From NCBI RefSeq assembly GCF_000151315.2, contig NW_011887292.1, positions 723,534-787,533 of the forward strand: a stretch of DNA of 64,000 nt, given 5' to 3'. The translations under genes and the position numbers were made by a program. Positions 22,501 to 36,218 of this stretch are shown here, piece after piece. Below the pieces are notes generated by a model. It was not told the origin of the DNA, searched no databases, and saw only the letters and a list, made by a program, of their open reading frames with translations. This stretch comes from Capsaspora owczarzaki ATCC 30864 (Eukaryota; Opisthokonta; Filasterea). Each line of letters begins with the position of its first letter. Positions within the stretch are counted from its first letter, which is position 1.

Positions 22501-25500
22501 CGTCGAGTCCTAGATGGCCGGAATCCGAGGTTCCGTCTCCCGCTCTGAACGGTTCTGCTGTGTCTCCTCCGAGCTCAGTGTCAAACGCTGCTCTCACCCC
22601 CGCCGTCATGACTCTTAGTTCCGCTTCTTCCACGAGTGTGGCGTCGACCTCGGCTCCGTCGTCATCAACAAGCGAAACCGCGCCGGGAGAACGACGCGTC
22701 CCGTCCTCCGTAACCATCTCTTCTTCGTTGCACGACAGCCCAGCCCGGTGGGGCGTACAAAGTGGCTTGTTTGTGATGGACGAGTTCGAGATGGTGTCAC
22801 CGCCGGATGAAGCTCCGGATGCATCGTCGGGCCCTCGTCCAGCAGTCGGAGCGGTTCAGCATCCCCAAGCCCTGCAACAGCAAACAGCCTCGCTGCCGAA
22901 TCTAATTCCTGTCACAACGTCTGTGTCCTCTCCAAACATTGCTGCTGCCTCTGGTGTCCCGAGCGCGGCGGCAGCCCCTGCGACGGATGCTCGCGCGGAA
23001 GAAGCTTTCCGAGCAGAGCTGGACGATGCACAACTCAAGCTGACCAGGCTCACAGAGCAGTTACAAGCTGCAGCAACTCAGGCGTCTGTCAACGATGCTC
23101 TAATCGTGAATCTTAAAAGCGATCTTCAACGCACCCAACAGCAACACCAGTCCGCTAGTGAAGCATTGGGGCAAACAGAGTGTGAGCTGCAGCGCGCGAC
23201 GGAAGCACAGGCCGCTCTCGAGCTCGAAAAGCGTAATTTGGCCTCGCAGCTGTCAGCGCTTGAGCAGAATGAGCAAGTCTATCAACAGCAGCACTTGCAA
23301 GATCAGCAGCGCCAACGGCAACTCACCCAAGAGTCACGCACACATCAAGAGTTGCTGGCGCAAAAAGACCAGCAGATTGCCTCCCACCTCCACGACCTGG
23401 ATCAACAGACACGAATGGCCGAGCGCCAGGGAGCAGAACACCTTCGCTTGCGACAACAGCTCCAAGAGCTCGAACAGCGCAGCAGCAGCAGCCCACCTGC
23501 TCCACTTGGACGATCTGCTATTCGTAGCTTTTCGAATCCGCCTCGCGCTGTCACTAATCGCACGACTCAAGCCGCTGGCTTGACACCCCAAGCGGACAAG
23601 TCAATTCAAGCGCAGCCTTTCACAGCGATTGCAAAACCTGTGGCGTTGTCGGGCATTTCGATCGTGCATGCATCTACTGCAGTCAGTGGCTCTGATTCCG
23701 GCGTTCAAACAAGCCAGCCACCCAGAGCGGACAAGTCAGTTCAAGCGCTGCTTCCCACACCGATTGCAAGACCTGTGGCGTTGTCAGGTGTTTCAATCGT
23801 GCGTGCATCTCCTGCATTGTCTGATAGCTTTGCGCAGACGGAATCGACAGAGCCAACTACGACTCTTCTGTTCGTCTCTCCAGTTGCAACCGTCGCAGCC
23901 CCGATGGTTTCCGGTCGCACGATTGGCACGAACGTTGTGCGGTCGTCCGTCTTTGTCGCTCATGCGCTGCCTTTGGCCGCGTCCGAGACTGCAACGACCG
24001 GCATTCCACCGACCGCAACGACTGCAAACTCGATCGAAATGCAAACACTTCGAACCATGTGCTCTGATGCGACCAACATGCTTCAAGTTGCGGAGGATCG
24101 GATTGTCGCCTTGTCGGCGCAAGCTGACGCAGAGAAGGCACGCATCCGTACTCTCGAGTTGCAACAAGCGGAATTACAGCGCGATTTGAATGAGTTGACA
24201 CTCGAGCATGCGGCTTTGCTTCAGACCAAGCTGGCTGGTGATGCCGAGCTTGCGCACAGCCGCGACCGTATTGCCCAACTGCTTGCCGCTGTACCCGAGT
24301 CGTTAAGCTCTGCACCGCCTCCACCTGGGCGCGAGGTTGTGTTGAACCTGTCTCTGATTCAACAACAGTCAATCCCGCCGCCGTTGCCGCTTCCGGCTTC
24401 TGTGAGCAGCGCTCCTACTCCTGCCCCCGTTGCGCCAACGCAACAGCTCGCCAGCGAATCCAAGCCGCTCTCCTCTCCGGTACCATTGCCGTCTGCGTTG
24501 TCGAGTTCCCCGTTGGCTGTGGGTGGCATGATTGACCAGCAGCAGCAACAGCACCAGCAACAGCAACAGCAACAGCTGCGAGAGGCGCTTGCCGCAACCC
24601 GTCGCCAATCGAGCCAACTGGCTTCAGATCTGCTGGCAAAGCAGCAAGAGATAGCATCAACAAGCACATTTGTTGCATCTTTACAACGTGAAAAGCGCGC
24701 CAGCGATTCACGTGTGGACGGCGCGCTGCGCGAGGTGGCTGCGCTGCGACAGCAGCTTGCTTCTTTTTTCCAGCAGCAACAACAACAGCAGCAGCAGCAG
24801 CAGCAACCCCTTCTTGTTGGACGCGCTGTTGCACTCTCGGTATCAGCGCTGACCTCCGCAACAGCCGCTTCAGCTCCTATCCCTGTGCCTATGCACGAGG
24901 TGCCCGCTCGTCCGGCCACGCTGGAGTCTATTCCCAATCAAGTGCATCCGCTCGTTTCTCCCGTGCCTACGACCATTCCCCACTCCTTGCCGTCAAACCA
25001 AGTCGCTCTAGCCGGTTTGACTCGAGATGTACGTGACAAAGGCACACAAAGCTATTTGCTGCCACAGCCCGTGAGTGCTCTGTCGAATTCCGCTTCGACC
25101 ACCGCAATCTCCGCTGCAACCAACTCCAACGCCACTGTCGCTCTCATGCCTGCTCCTTTCTCTCGGCGACTTGTATCTGTGGAGATGTCAACCATTTCGA
25201 CCGCTGATGCGAGACCTCCTTCTGAACCGGCGCCAGCTCTGGCCGTTCTTGCTCATAGTGCCATTGAAACCACGCATGCCTTGAGCGTTGCTTCCGACCC
25301 GCCCAAGGTTGCTCGTGCAAGGGGGGTTCAAGTTGACATTGCCCATCGTAGCACGACGGAAGCAACTGCTGGTCACCTGTCTGAAGGCGAGCTTGCCATT
25401 CGCGAGTTAGCCGAAGCGCGGCAGGACATTGATCTGTTGAGCAGAGAGCGGGTCGAGCTCGTCGGCCAGATCAAACTGCTGGAAGCGTCCGTTTCTTCGT

Positions 25501-25609
25501 TGACACTGGCGCTAACCGAGTCCAACCAGCGTGCGCTTGCTGCCCAGGCGGCGCACCGTCAAGAACAGCAAGCCAAGCAGCAGCAGCAAGAACAGCAAGC
25601 CAAGCAGCA

Positions 25610-25641
<32 letters not shown>

Positions 25642-28166
25642 AGCAGCAGCAGCAGCAACAGTCGTCTGACGAAACACACGCCCTCCTTGATAATTCGCGT
25701 CAAATGGAGGCACACGTGCAGCAGATTCAGGCTCTGGAGCTCAGCGCTCGGCAACAAGCTCAGCACAGCCAGGAGCAAGCTCAGATCCAAGCGCACCTGC
25801 TCGAGGAGAAGAATCAACAGCTTTTGCAACTGCAAGAGCAGCTTCGCTCCAATGCCCAGCAACTGCAACAACTCCAGGCGGAACTGACAAACTGCTCCGC
25901 TCTGCTGCAAGCCAAGGAGCAGCAGCTGCAGCAACTTCACGTCGAGACTCTCTCCAAGTTGCAACTCAAAGACCAGCAAGTGCAGCAGCTTCAGATCGAC
26001 TTGCAAAATCACGCGTTCAAGATGCAAACAAAAGAGCAGCACGCTCAAGACTTGCAGTATCAGCTTGCGCTTCACGAGTCGAAATTCGCTCATCAACAGC
26101 AACTCCAGCTGCAAGCACAAGAGCAGCACGCTCAAGAGTTGCAAAACCAGCTTGCGCTCCACGAGTCGAAACTAGCTCATCAACAGCAGCTACAAGTCCA
26201 AGCAAAGAAGCAAACGCCGATGGCGCCTTCGATCACCCTACCTACCAGCACTCCAGCTGCACCTGCCGCCGTGTCCGCGCCACAGCAACTCGACACGCGA
26301 AACCAGCTCGAAATGCAACTTGTTCTAGCCGAGCGAGAGCGGACTGCGTTGCAAGATCGGCTTCGCGCATTGGAGCGCGAACTGGACAACGTTCGCCAAG
26401 TTGCTTCTTCACGCGAGGCCGAGCTGGCTCGCGCCACTGTGCAATTCCAGCAGCAAATCAACACACTGAATCAGCAACTGGCCCAGACAAATGCGCGCTT
26501 GATCAATGACCTGAAGGAGGCTGCAGCCCAAGCAACCCTTGCCACCACGCGACACGCCGATGATCGTAAACAACTGGTCGCTCAGGTGGAAGCGCTCCGT
26601 TCGAGCAGCGTGTCGGCCGAAGCAAACTTTTCCTTGCGCATGCAGCAGCACGTGAGTTCCGCAACACAGGAAGTAGCTCGCATCAAGTCCGAACTCGATC
26701 GAGCAAACGAACGGATGCGCAGCAGCGAGGAAGCGCTCAAGGCTGAGATGGCGTCGCAGCCCGTCCGCATTCGCGAGGCAGAGGCCCGCGCCGCAGCCGA
26801 GGCGAGTCACCAAGCAGGCCTTGCCCGCCAGCAGATTGAAGCTGGACTGCGCAGCATTTTCTCTTCGTTTGCCTCCCATCCGCTGCTTCGCCAGTCCATC
26901 GCCATGGCGTCTGGTCTGGCATCTGCCTTCCCGCCGCACTCTGGCACCGGCATGAAGGAGTCGCCGCCGTTGTGGATTGCCACACTTGCAGATGCCTGCT
27001 CGCAGTGTCTGCGCCAGCTCGATCAATCCACAACCGAAGTGTCCGTTCTCAGGTCGCAATGCGAAGAGCTACGCACCGCACAAGCCAAAGCCGAAGAGTC
27101 GATGCAGCTTGGTCGGATTGAGCGCGAGTCGATTGGACAGCAGTTGCTCGAGGCAGGGCAGGCAGCCAGCTACCGCGAAAAGGAGGCGGCGCAGGCCGCT
27201 CTGCGCGTCGCAGAAGCTCAGGCCCGAGTGGAGGATTTGCAGGCGCGCTTGCGCCTCGTCGAGACCCAGCTGAGCTCGGCACAGCAGCAGCAGCAGGCGA
27301 CCAATGCCGAGCTTTCTGCTTCCCGAGTCGAGCAACTTGGGCTGCAAGAGAGCCTCCATGCCGAGTCGGTTCGAGGCAACCAGATTACACAGAAGGTCGT
27401 CGCCGTGTCGAACGATCACTCGAAGGCTCTCCGCCTGCTTGCGGAAGAAGGTGCGCTGCGTGCCGATGTGGTGCGCCAGCTCGAAGCGGCCCTTGCCTCC
27501 AACCTACAGCTTGCCCAGTCAGTTGCCACGCAGGAGGCTGCATGCTCGGCAAGCGAGGGCGCTCGAGTCCAGGCAGTGCAACGCATGCATGCCGTGCTCG
27601 AGCAACAAACGCACCTCGAGCAAGAGCGCGGCCAAACACGGCTGGATGCGCTGAGCGTGGTTCAAGAGCACGCAGCACGGCAAGAGTCTGCGCTGGCCGA
27701 TCAAGCGCGGCAGATTCAGTCCTTGCAGGCGCAGCTGGAGCAGTCTCAGCAGTCGCACGCAGACACGCTTGCCAGCCAGGCGGCTCAGCACGCAGCAGCT
27801 CTGCAAGCCACGCAACAACTGGGCAATGCAGCTCAGCGCGAGGTAGAGTACTGGCATTCCATGCACGACGCCCTTCAGCAGCATGTGCACTTGCAGCAGC
27901 AGCAGCAGCATTATCAGCAGCAGCAACAGGAGCGAGACTTGCTCAAAAACAACTTTGCCATTTCCGCAGATGCCGAGGCAGCCATTGCTGGACTCTCAAA
28001 CGCCCTTTCTGCCGTTAGCGCACCACCTTCCGAGCGAGGTGCTTCCAGCCACTCCTCTGTCGATAGCACTGGTGTGGTTGCGCAGTCCAAGATCAAAATG
28101 AGCGCCATTTCGCAGAGCTTGCAGGCCCGCCGTGCGCACCGATCTGCGACCATCACCTCTCCATGA
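19572..28166 (+). CDS. Giant coiled-coil protein with polyGln tracts and LC8-like motifs
   Basis: Two exons, 19572-20270 and 20361-28166, encode 2,834 residues. No family is recognised. The N-terminus is partly low complexity (Asp/His-rich), then a helical region LISPEALDALRR and ERCQDRYERACKYFETERA. Long coiled coils rich in Gln, Leu and Glu cover about residues 230-430, 760-1,110 and from about 1,900 to near the end, broken by Pro/Ser/Thr-rich segments. PolyGln runs encoded by CAG/CAA occur near 24540, 24770, 25610 and 27895. At least five short motifs resemble dynein light chain LC8 ligands, e.g. ARGVQVD and DSGVQTS. Two internal duplications are visible. It may be a scaffold at microtubule structures, centrosome or Golgi, but this is inference. 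An alternative start is Met at 19689, which would remove a dubious polyPhe stretch coded by a T run. Confidence 0.75.
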
Positions 28167-28409
28167 AAATTGTAATTGTTTGTCGATTTTCCACATCGTC
28201 TATATTAATAATACTGAACAAGAATATGAAGAGAGCTAGATGCAGGGTGGTCTCCATTTTTTGTCCCGTTATAGGAGGGTTCTCTCTAGCAATACGTGTA
28301 CTTGACAGTTTCAGTCCTTTTTTGCTTTTTCTCAGTTTCTTTCTTTTTTTTTCTCAGTAACTTTTTTTCTTCTCTCAGCATCTTTTTTGTTTTCCGGGTA
28401 GCGAGTCCA

Positions 28410-31400
28410 ATGACCAAGCGCCGCTCATCCCCATTCGGGGCGGTTGCGACGGCGCTGCTTGTTGTGGTCGCCGTGAGCTGCAGTGCGGTTTGGGTCGACG
28501 CGGTGTCTTCGAATGCTGCTCCAGCTGCTGCGATTCGAAAGAGCGCTGCTGCTGCTGCCGCCGCCGCCGCTGCTTCATCATCATCGTCATCATCATCATC
28601 ATCATCATCGTCATCATCATCGTCGTCTTCATCGTCATCAGCTGCGTCCGCACCGGGTGGCGATCATCAGTTGAACGCCATTCAGATTCTGCTTCCACGC
28701 GCTCCTGCTCCATCTCCACCGAGCGCGGGCGGGTCGTCCGATGCTGCGTCTCCTGGCTCTTCTGCGGCGTCGGTTGTCTCGTTCAGCCTCGAATCGCTGA
28801 ACGGCTGTTACACATGGTGAGCGCTGGCTTTGGCTTTGTCTTTGGTTCTTGGCTTTGGCTTTTTTGGCGCGAGATCTCACTTTTTCAAAACACACGGACT
28901 GCGCCTCTCCTTCACAGGTCGTCCACGTCGCCGCATGTTGCGATTGCAGAGCCAGTGGTGGTTGTGTCTGCGCAGGACCCGCAGCAGCTGTGCGGAAACG
29001 ACGACGAGAAGCGCCTGTTTGCGACATCGAGCAGCGACGACAATGCTGCGAACGCTGCTGACGATGGTGTGTCTGCGCCCGCCGCGCACCAAGATGCATC
29101 TGCGAGCGATGGCCGTGCTCGCTGGTTGAGCTCGCGCCGGAACGCAGCTGCGGGAGGCTCAGCGAGCGGCAAACGCTGCACAAATTCCGCTCTCGTCATT
29201 CCGCGGTTTAACGTTCCTGGCGTTCGTGCATCCACGGTGATCACTGCCGAGGACGCAGGTATGTCGCGAAGCGCATTTTTTGGAATCAGTGCCGAACAGT
29301 ATGGCTTTTGGGATTTACTCACGTAACTGGTTGAGATGTTTTTTTTTTTTTGTTTTGAATTATTGTGTGTACTGAAGTCGCCAAGTTACAGCTTCGCTGC
29401 GATGTCTTTGTCGACGAGATTAAGAACATTGACATTCTCACCACGACGCGCGTTCTCCATCGCGGCGACGAAGAGGTGTTTGTCGTGCAAGCATTCGACA
29501 GCGAAGGTGCTGCCTGCTTTCTTTTGTTTTGTGTGCTTGGATGTCTTTTTTTGCTTTTTTTCCCGTCGTGCACTGATCACTTCGATAACTCCATCACAAT
29601 CCCAACAGGCAACATCTTCAGCAGCCTTGAGGGTCTGCGATTCGAATGGAGCATTCTACCCGATCCTGACACCTCCGCCGGACACACTGGCACCGACGTT
29701 CTGCAGACTGTTCCCTTCCGCGATTCGTCTTTCAAAGCGTCCGAAGCCATTCTTGAGATGGAGTCGAAGGTGAGCAAAAAAGCGTTGCTGCCTTTTTTTT
29801 TTTTTTTTTTTTTTTGCAAACAAGCACAGCTTTCTCACTGCGATTGCTTGGTGTTTTTTTTTTCGTTCAGGGCTATCTTGGAAGCTCCGTCTTGCTGCGT
29901 GGTCGCCACACCGGCACGGCGCTCCTCAGTGCTCGCATTATCGAACCTAGCTTTGAGGTATTCGGTCTTTTGATTTCTTGGAGACGACGACTGCTTTGTC
30001 GCATCGTGTTCTTGTACCATTCACTTTGTCTTTGTTTTGGACAAACCAGCACGTCCCACCGTCCGCCGTCAAGCTCTTCATCATCGAGCCATTCCGCCTC
30101 ATTCCGGAATCGGGCGTTTTCTTGGCCCCACTGACCTACTTGCGATACCGCATGGAGCGCTTCCACGACGACGGCTCTGGCGTGCGCGAGATTGCCTTGC
30201 CTGCACCGGCGTACGAGTGGACCACCAGTGACGGAAAGATTGCGAGCGTCATGGACAACGCTGGTCTTGTTCGTGCAAACAGCGTCGGTATTGTTGATGT
30301 CATCGTTTCGGACAAGAACATGTCTGAAAACGCCGCCAAAGCTTCCCTGTACGTGGTCGACCCCAGCGCTCTCGTCTTTGACATCCACCCCGTTCATGTT
30401 GCGCCCGAGGATTTGCAATATGTTGGAGACGAACCGAACTGGACGCTCGAGATTGATCGCGAGTACATCATCACCGTGACCATTGTCGACGCTGACTGGC
30501 ATGCCCTGCTGATGTCCGAGGTATATTTATACGCTTTGTCTTTGTTGAGTGTCGAACTGAGCGACCTGGCGACGGGTTTCTTCTTGGTCTCGTTGCTCAC
30601 ATTTTTCTTTGACGCCTCAGAATATGCAACTCGACGTCACCTTGGACAAGGGATACCTTCAAATTCTGCACGGATCTGCCAACAACTCGTACTTTCACGT
30701 GCGGACGGTGCGCGTTGGCACGACTGCTGCTTTGGGCATGCTTGCTGTCATTTCGGTAAGTTCGGTTGGCAGAGTTGCTTCATGACCTTTTGCAACCAGC
30801 GCATATTGACCGTTCGTCGTCCCCCCCCCCCTCCTTTAAACCTACACGACGACTTGCAGGATCCTTTGACAGGCGACTCGTACTCTCTGCCAGTTCCCTT
30901 GACCGCAATGCACTCGATCGACATTTTTGCACCCATCCGAGTTCACCCCCAGAACGTCTATCTTCCCTATGATGGCGTTGTTCAACACCGATATGGACTA
31001 ACGGTAAAGCGAGCCTGGTTGCATCATTGTTCCGCGATGCGTTTCCTTCTCCTTCCACCTAACTCTTGTCTGGCTTTGTGACTTTTTTTTTTTTGCTTTT
31101 GCTCACAGGCAACGGGAGGCAGCGGCGAGTACGCATGGCGTGCATCTGCTCCGGCAATCGCATCGGTCAATGCGTTTGGAGTGGCACTTGCCCATTCTCT
31201 TGGAGTGGGCGAAATCGTTGCTGCGGATCGTCGCAATCTTTTGCACTACGGTTCATCGCACATTCACGTGCTGCTGCCTCAGTCGATGGACTTTTTGCCC
31301 TCACTGGTCGAGGCCGAAGTGTCAAACACCCTCTCCGTCCCTCTCGCGGTCTACGGTCTCGCCGGAAGCGCCAGCAACGAGCAACACGAGAAAGTTGCCT

Positions 31401-34400
31401 TCCATAACTGCTCGGGACTCGCCATCACCCTTCATGTCTCGGACAAGGAGGTCTTCCGCTTGATGAGCTCGGGCGAGCCTCAGATTGCCGACGCGCTCCC
31501 CGCCGCAGCGCTTTCAGCTTGCCTCGCCGTGCGCCTTGTTGCGCTCCGAGAAGGCTATGCGACCTTGACGGCCACCTACTCTGTTGACGGCTTGGAGTTT
31601 TCGGCCCAGACGGTTCTCGCTGCCTACAATCCGTTGACGGTGGTGCACCCTGCCCACCCGAACGAGCCCGTGCCGCTTCCTATCGTGTCGATCGGCTCCA
31701 GCGCTGTTGTGTTCTACGACGGAGGTCCGCTGCCTTGGATTAGCGAGCCGTCGGCTTACCGCCAGCAGCTCAGCGCGCTCGATCGCGAAGCAGGAGTGGC
31801 CAGCGTGGCCGACTCTGCCGCCGTGGACATTGTCTTGCAGGCACCAACTCCGTACCAGCGTCTACGTGCATATCGCGTCACCTGCCTCGAGCCTGGCGAG
31901 TACACGCTGCAGATTGCTGTGAGCAACGAGCCGACGTCCAACCACCCGTATCCCGCCACGTCGACCACCACGACTCGCTTTGCCTGCCAGCATCCGCACA
32001 CCATTCACGTCCAGCCAGCTGTCGCGCCAAACCCCAACTTTGTTGCCTCCTGCCCTTCGTCATACAACCTCGCGCTGCGCGCATCACTGTACCACGTGCG
32101 CAACGACCGCCAACTGACATTCTCGTTGGTGGTGCTCGACGCCCAAAACCGCACCTTTACCAACTTTTCGTCGGCCGACATTGACTGGTCTGTGTCGGAC
32201 TCGTCTTTGGCCTCCTTCGATGTGGACGCCGAGCTTGCCTCGATGGGCCTGTCCATTCCGGACGCCAACGACGCGCGTCACGCGACCGCCGCCGAGCAGC
32301 ATCGTTGGTGGCTGCGAGCCACCCGAGGACGGACGGAGCGTTATCTGCTCTTGGGCATTGGCGAGGGAACTGTGCGCATTCAGGTCGCCGTCAACGGCTA
32401 CTACCCCGAAGTGCACGACTCGCACGGTCGTCACGTCAGCTTGCCCAACGCTCGCTCGGCCCCGCTTGTGCAGCAGATTGACTTGATTGTCGTTGCCAAT
32501 GTGCGTCTTGCGACCGACACGGCTGCCATGTTCAACCACCCGAACAACGTGCTCTCGTTGGACGTGCTGAGCGGCTCGGGCCATCTTCGTTCCACGTCCA
32601 ACGACACTACCGTGGCCACCACGACCTACGTTCGCCGCAATTCGACAGTGTCTGTGCGCGCTCGGCATGTCGGCATCATTTCCCTCACGGTTGTCGACGA
32701 GTGTCTCGAAGGCTCGGTTGCAGCAACCGCGACAGTGGCCGTGTCCGATGTGCACATGATTGAAGTCCAAGTGATCGACAAGGTTCAGTTGGGCCGTAGC
32801 GTTATTGCCAGGGTGCAGGTTTTGGACAATGCTGGTCGCGTGTTTGATGCGCGTCAATACTCGTTGATGCAGCTGCGACACCACACAAGCACGGACTTTA
32901 TTCAAATCCAAGCATTGCCGCTGGCCGCCTCTCGTCCTGCGTCAAGTGATTATCTTGCCTCATCCGCCACCGGAGCCAGCAACAGCGACGGTACCGACGA
33001 TGACCTGCCACCCACTACCTCGGCCTCTTCATCATCTGCTGCTGCTGCTGCTGCTGCTGCCGCCGCCGCGCGGACGTCTTCTTCCGCCGCCCACCTTCGC
33101 CAGATTTTCCTCAGCCAAGACTTTGTTGTCACTGGCGTCGCGCTGGGTGTCAGCATTCTCACATTCCACACTGAACAGCAGCACCCGTCCGGCTTCAACG
33201 TCGTCGTCGAGAGCTCGCCCGTGTCCATCCAGGTCTTCCCACGACTCGAGCTCCGACCCAAGGAGATTATTCTCGTCCCCGGAGCGTCATGGCAGCTTGA
33301 AAAGTTTGGCGGACCGACCGGCCGAGTCGCAACCATGTTTACGATCGACAATGCAACCGTGGCCAGCGTGACTGGCGCGACCGGCATTGTGACTGCCGCC
33401 GAGCTTGGTCGCTCGACAGTTGTCGCTCAGGTACTGGGCTACAATGTGCTGACTGGCGAGCGTATCGTCCATACTCAGGACACTGCGTCTGTGATTGTGA
33501 CGTTGCTCTCCGGAGTCCGTCTGAGCGTCCCTGCCGTGCGCATTCTCGAGGGCACTGAAATGACCATGCAGGTCGTTGGCAAGACCAACGTCACTCCGCT
33601 GACTTCTGAGGCTGGTTCGGCATCCGTTCACACACAAGATGCTGCTGCTGCTGCTGCTGCTGCGGCGGCGGCATCGACGATTGGTGGTGTGCCAACCGCG
33701 ACCGGCAGCGTGGCACCACCGGTCCAGACCTCAGTGGGCTACCACGGCCCGACGACGGGCGACACGCCATTCACGTTTGCTTCGTCCAACCTGCGATTTG
33801 CCTGGTCTAACAGCAGTCCTTCCGTGCTGAGTCTGCGCTCCGTCTATCAGGCCGCAGGCGAGCATGTCCACGATTCCGATTTTTCAGTCCGCGTGCGTGC
33901 AGGAGCACCAGGCCGCTCTGTCGTGCGCGTTGAAGTCCAGCACGACCTCGAGTCGATTGCTCCTGGCGGCGTGCTGCGCTACTCGGATTCCATCCAGCTC
34001 GAAACCGTCGAACGCCTGGTCATCCTCTCCCCGCAGCGCCTGCTCCTGCCATTCGAGTCCCGCTTCACGGTTGTCACCAACAAGGATGGTCGAGTGCCTC
34101 TGCGCTACACCATCATTGCCCGCTGCACTGGTGCCGTCTCGACCACGCGCGAGCCCATCACCGTCTCTGAGCGGGGTGTGATTACCACCTCGCGTATTGG
34201 TGGTATTGTGGACATTCTTGTCACCTCGGACGACAATGGACTCATCCAGTCTGATGTTGTTCACGTCGAGGTGGGCCCCGTTGTCGGAATTGCCGTTGTT
34301 CCAGCGCCGAACAAGAACGCCGGATTGGTCGACGCTGAAGGAAATGGCGGCGGCGTGCGCCTGCGCTTGCCGGTCGGAGACACTGCCGGCTTCCTGCTGG

Positions 34401-36079
34401 AGCTGTACAACGAGGCCGGTGAGCGCTTCAACACCACTGCAGGCACCGAGGTCGAACTGGCGCTCAACCGCTTTGATGCAGTGCGTGTCGCGACCATGCC
34501 CCTCAACAACCCTCCTGGTTTTTACGGAGAACAACTTGCATTCCATGTCACGGCTGTCGGGGAGGGCGACACCATTTTGCACGTCCACCTTGCCCGCCAG
34601 CCTGCCATCGCCGACTTTATTCGCATTCGATCTGGCAACCACTTCGAGCTGACCATGTTCCCGGGCTCGAACGTTTGTCTGCGCACTGTCGCGCGATCTG
34701 GCGTCAGCCCTCGCGCGGGCCGACCCAGCTCGTTTGCGTCCAAGCACCTTGCGGAGGTCGAGGTCCATGGCGCTCGCGCGACTGCCAAAGCGCATGGCCT
34801 CGCCGTGATTACTGATGGCGACACCGAGGTCGCCCGCATCTCTGTCAAGCCTGTTGCAACCGTCGTGATTGACCCCAGCCAGCACACGTGGATTACCAAC
34901 GCGCCGCTCGCGCATGGCGAGTCCGTGTACCGCATCCCTGTGACCTTCCAGGACGCTTCCGGCTCGCAGTTTAGCCATCTGCAGGACTGCTCGTCGTCTG
35001 AGACAGCACCCGCGTTTGTGCGCAACGTCCAGTTCAAATGCAGCCTGGACACGCAATCCTCGAGCTGGTTTACGGCGAACGACGCATTTGATCCTCAGAC
35101 GGGTGCTACTTCGTGTGAGCTGCACCCCCTGGCCCCTTCGACCTCCGCCATCGACCACAAGTTCGTCAAGCTGATTGTGCGCGTCCCCTCAGGCTCTGGT
35201 GCAGCCAGCAAAGCGGACGTGGAAGCAGCGGTGGACATTTCATTCATTCCGTCGTTCGTCGTGGCGCTTGCTTCGAGCGTGCGGCCCATCGTCGCCGACG
35301 CGAGTCTGACAATTGCTGCAAATGTCTCGGCATCATCCAGCCTGATCATCTATGGCGCAGGTGCGCACGTTCATCAGCTGCGAACCATGTCTGATAACTC
35401 GCAAGTTGCCGCAGTCCTGACCTCGCCGCTTGTCGTCAACAGCGACGGCAATGCGCCATTGGAAATCCGATGCCTGCGCCAGTCGGACGCTGTGGTGGAT
35501 GTCATGGTTTCGAGCTTGCTCACCGGTCAGCGCGCCGTGATTCACGTCGACTGCAGCGGTTCGCAACAGCAACAGCAACAACAACAGCAACAGCAACAGC
35601 AACAAAGCCAGCCTGACGCTTCCGACCCAACGCCTGAAAAGCCCTCGCCCCGATACATTTCAAAGCGGATGGACGCGCCCAGGGCAGCGGCTGCCCCAAT
35701 CGTGGAGCGGACGGACACGCAAGTTGAGGCGTCTGCGCTCTCGACCTACCTCTATTACGCAGCTCTGCTTGGAGCGTTTGCTGTTCTTGCCATTGCCGTC
35801 ATGTTGGTGATCAACGCGCCTCAAGCCAATCGCAATCTCCGTCAACCCCCGCGCACCCCGCAACGGCCTGGCACGTCGCCGGCTAGCTCGCCGCTCGTCA
35901 CCTCTCGCGTGCTTTCATCGCCAGGCAGCCCTGCTGATTTGACTGCTTCCGCCAGCCAATTTGCCTCTCCTGATCAGTTCAAGCTGCAATCACGCTACAC
36001 TCAAAACCAAGCCCTGACCCCTGGGCGCAACCTGATGCGCAGTCCACTCTCTTATCAAACGCGACCCAATGCGTTGTGA
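28410..36079 (+). CDS. NUP210: Nuclear pore membrane glycoprotein 210
   Basis: Pore membrane protein with a large lumenal part of Ig-like (BIG2-type) domains, one membrane span and a short pore-facing tail. Exons: 28410-28816, 28918-29258, 29378-29506, 29609-29769, 29871-29957, 30050-30520, 30621-30755, 30860-31003 and 31109-36079; 2,281 residues against 1,887 in human. A signal peptide (ATALLVVVAVSCSAVWVDA) is followed by polyAla and polySer tracts. Conserved blocks include VPGVRASTVITAEDA, QAFDSEGNIFSSLEGLRFEW, VSIGSSAVVFYDGGPLPWI, FTIDNATVASVTGATGIV and LRFAWSNSSPSVLSL. Near the C-terminus a 14-Gln run is followed by the membrane span YAALLGAFAVLAIAVMLVI and a Pro/Ser-rich tail like that of animal NUP210. 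The last exon carries 73% of the protein. It lies 243 bp after the coiled-coil gene in the same direction. Confidence 0.95.
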
Positions 36080-36218
36080 CACGAATAATGTTCCTCAGGT
36101 TTTGCCATCGCAATGAGTGATGTGTGTATTTTTACAAAACAACAATGAAACAATTGAAATCAAACCAATGGTTTTTTTGTGTTAAAAAGACTTTTTGACA
36201 GACTTGTTTTCAAAAAAA

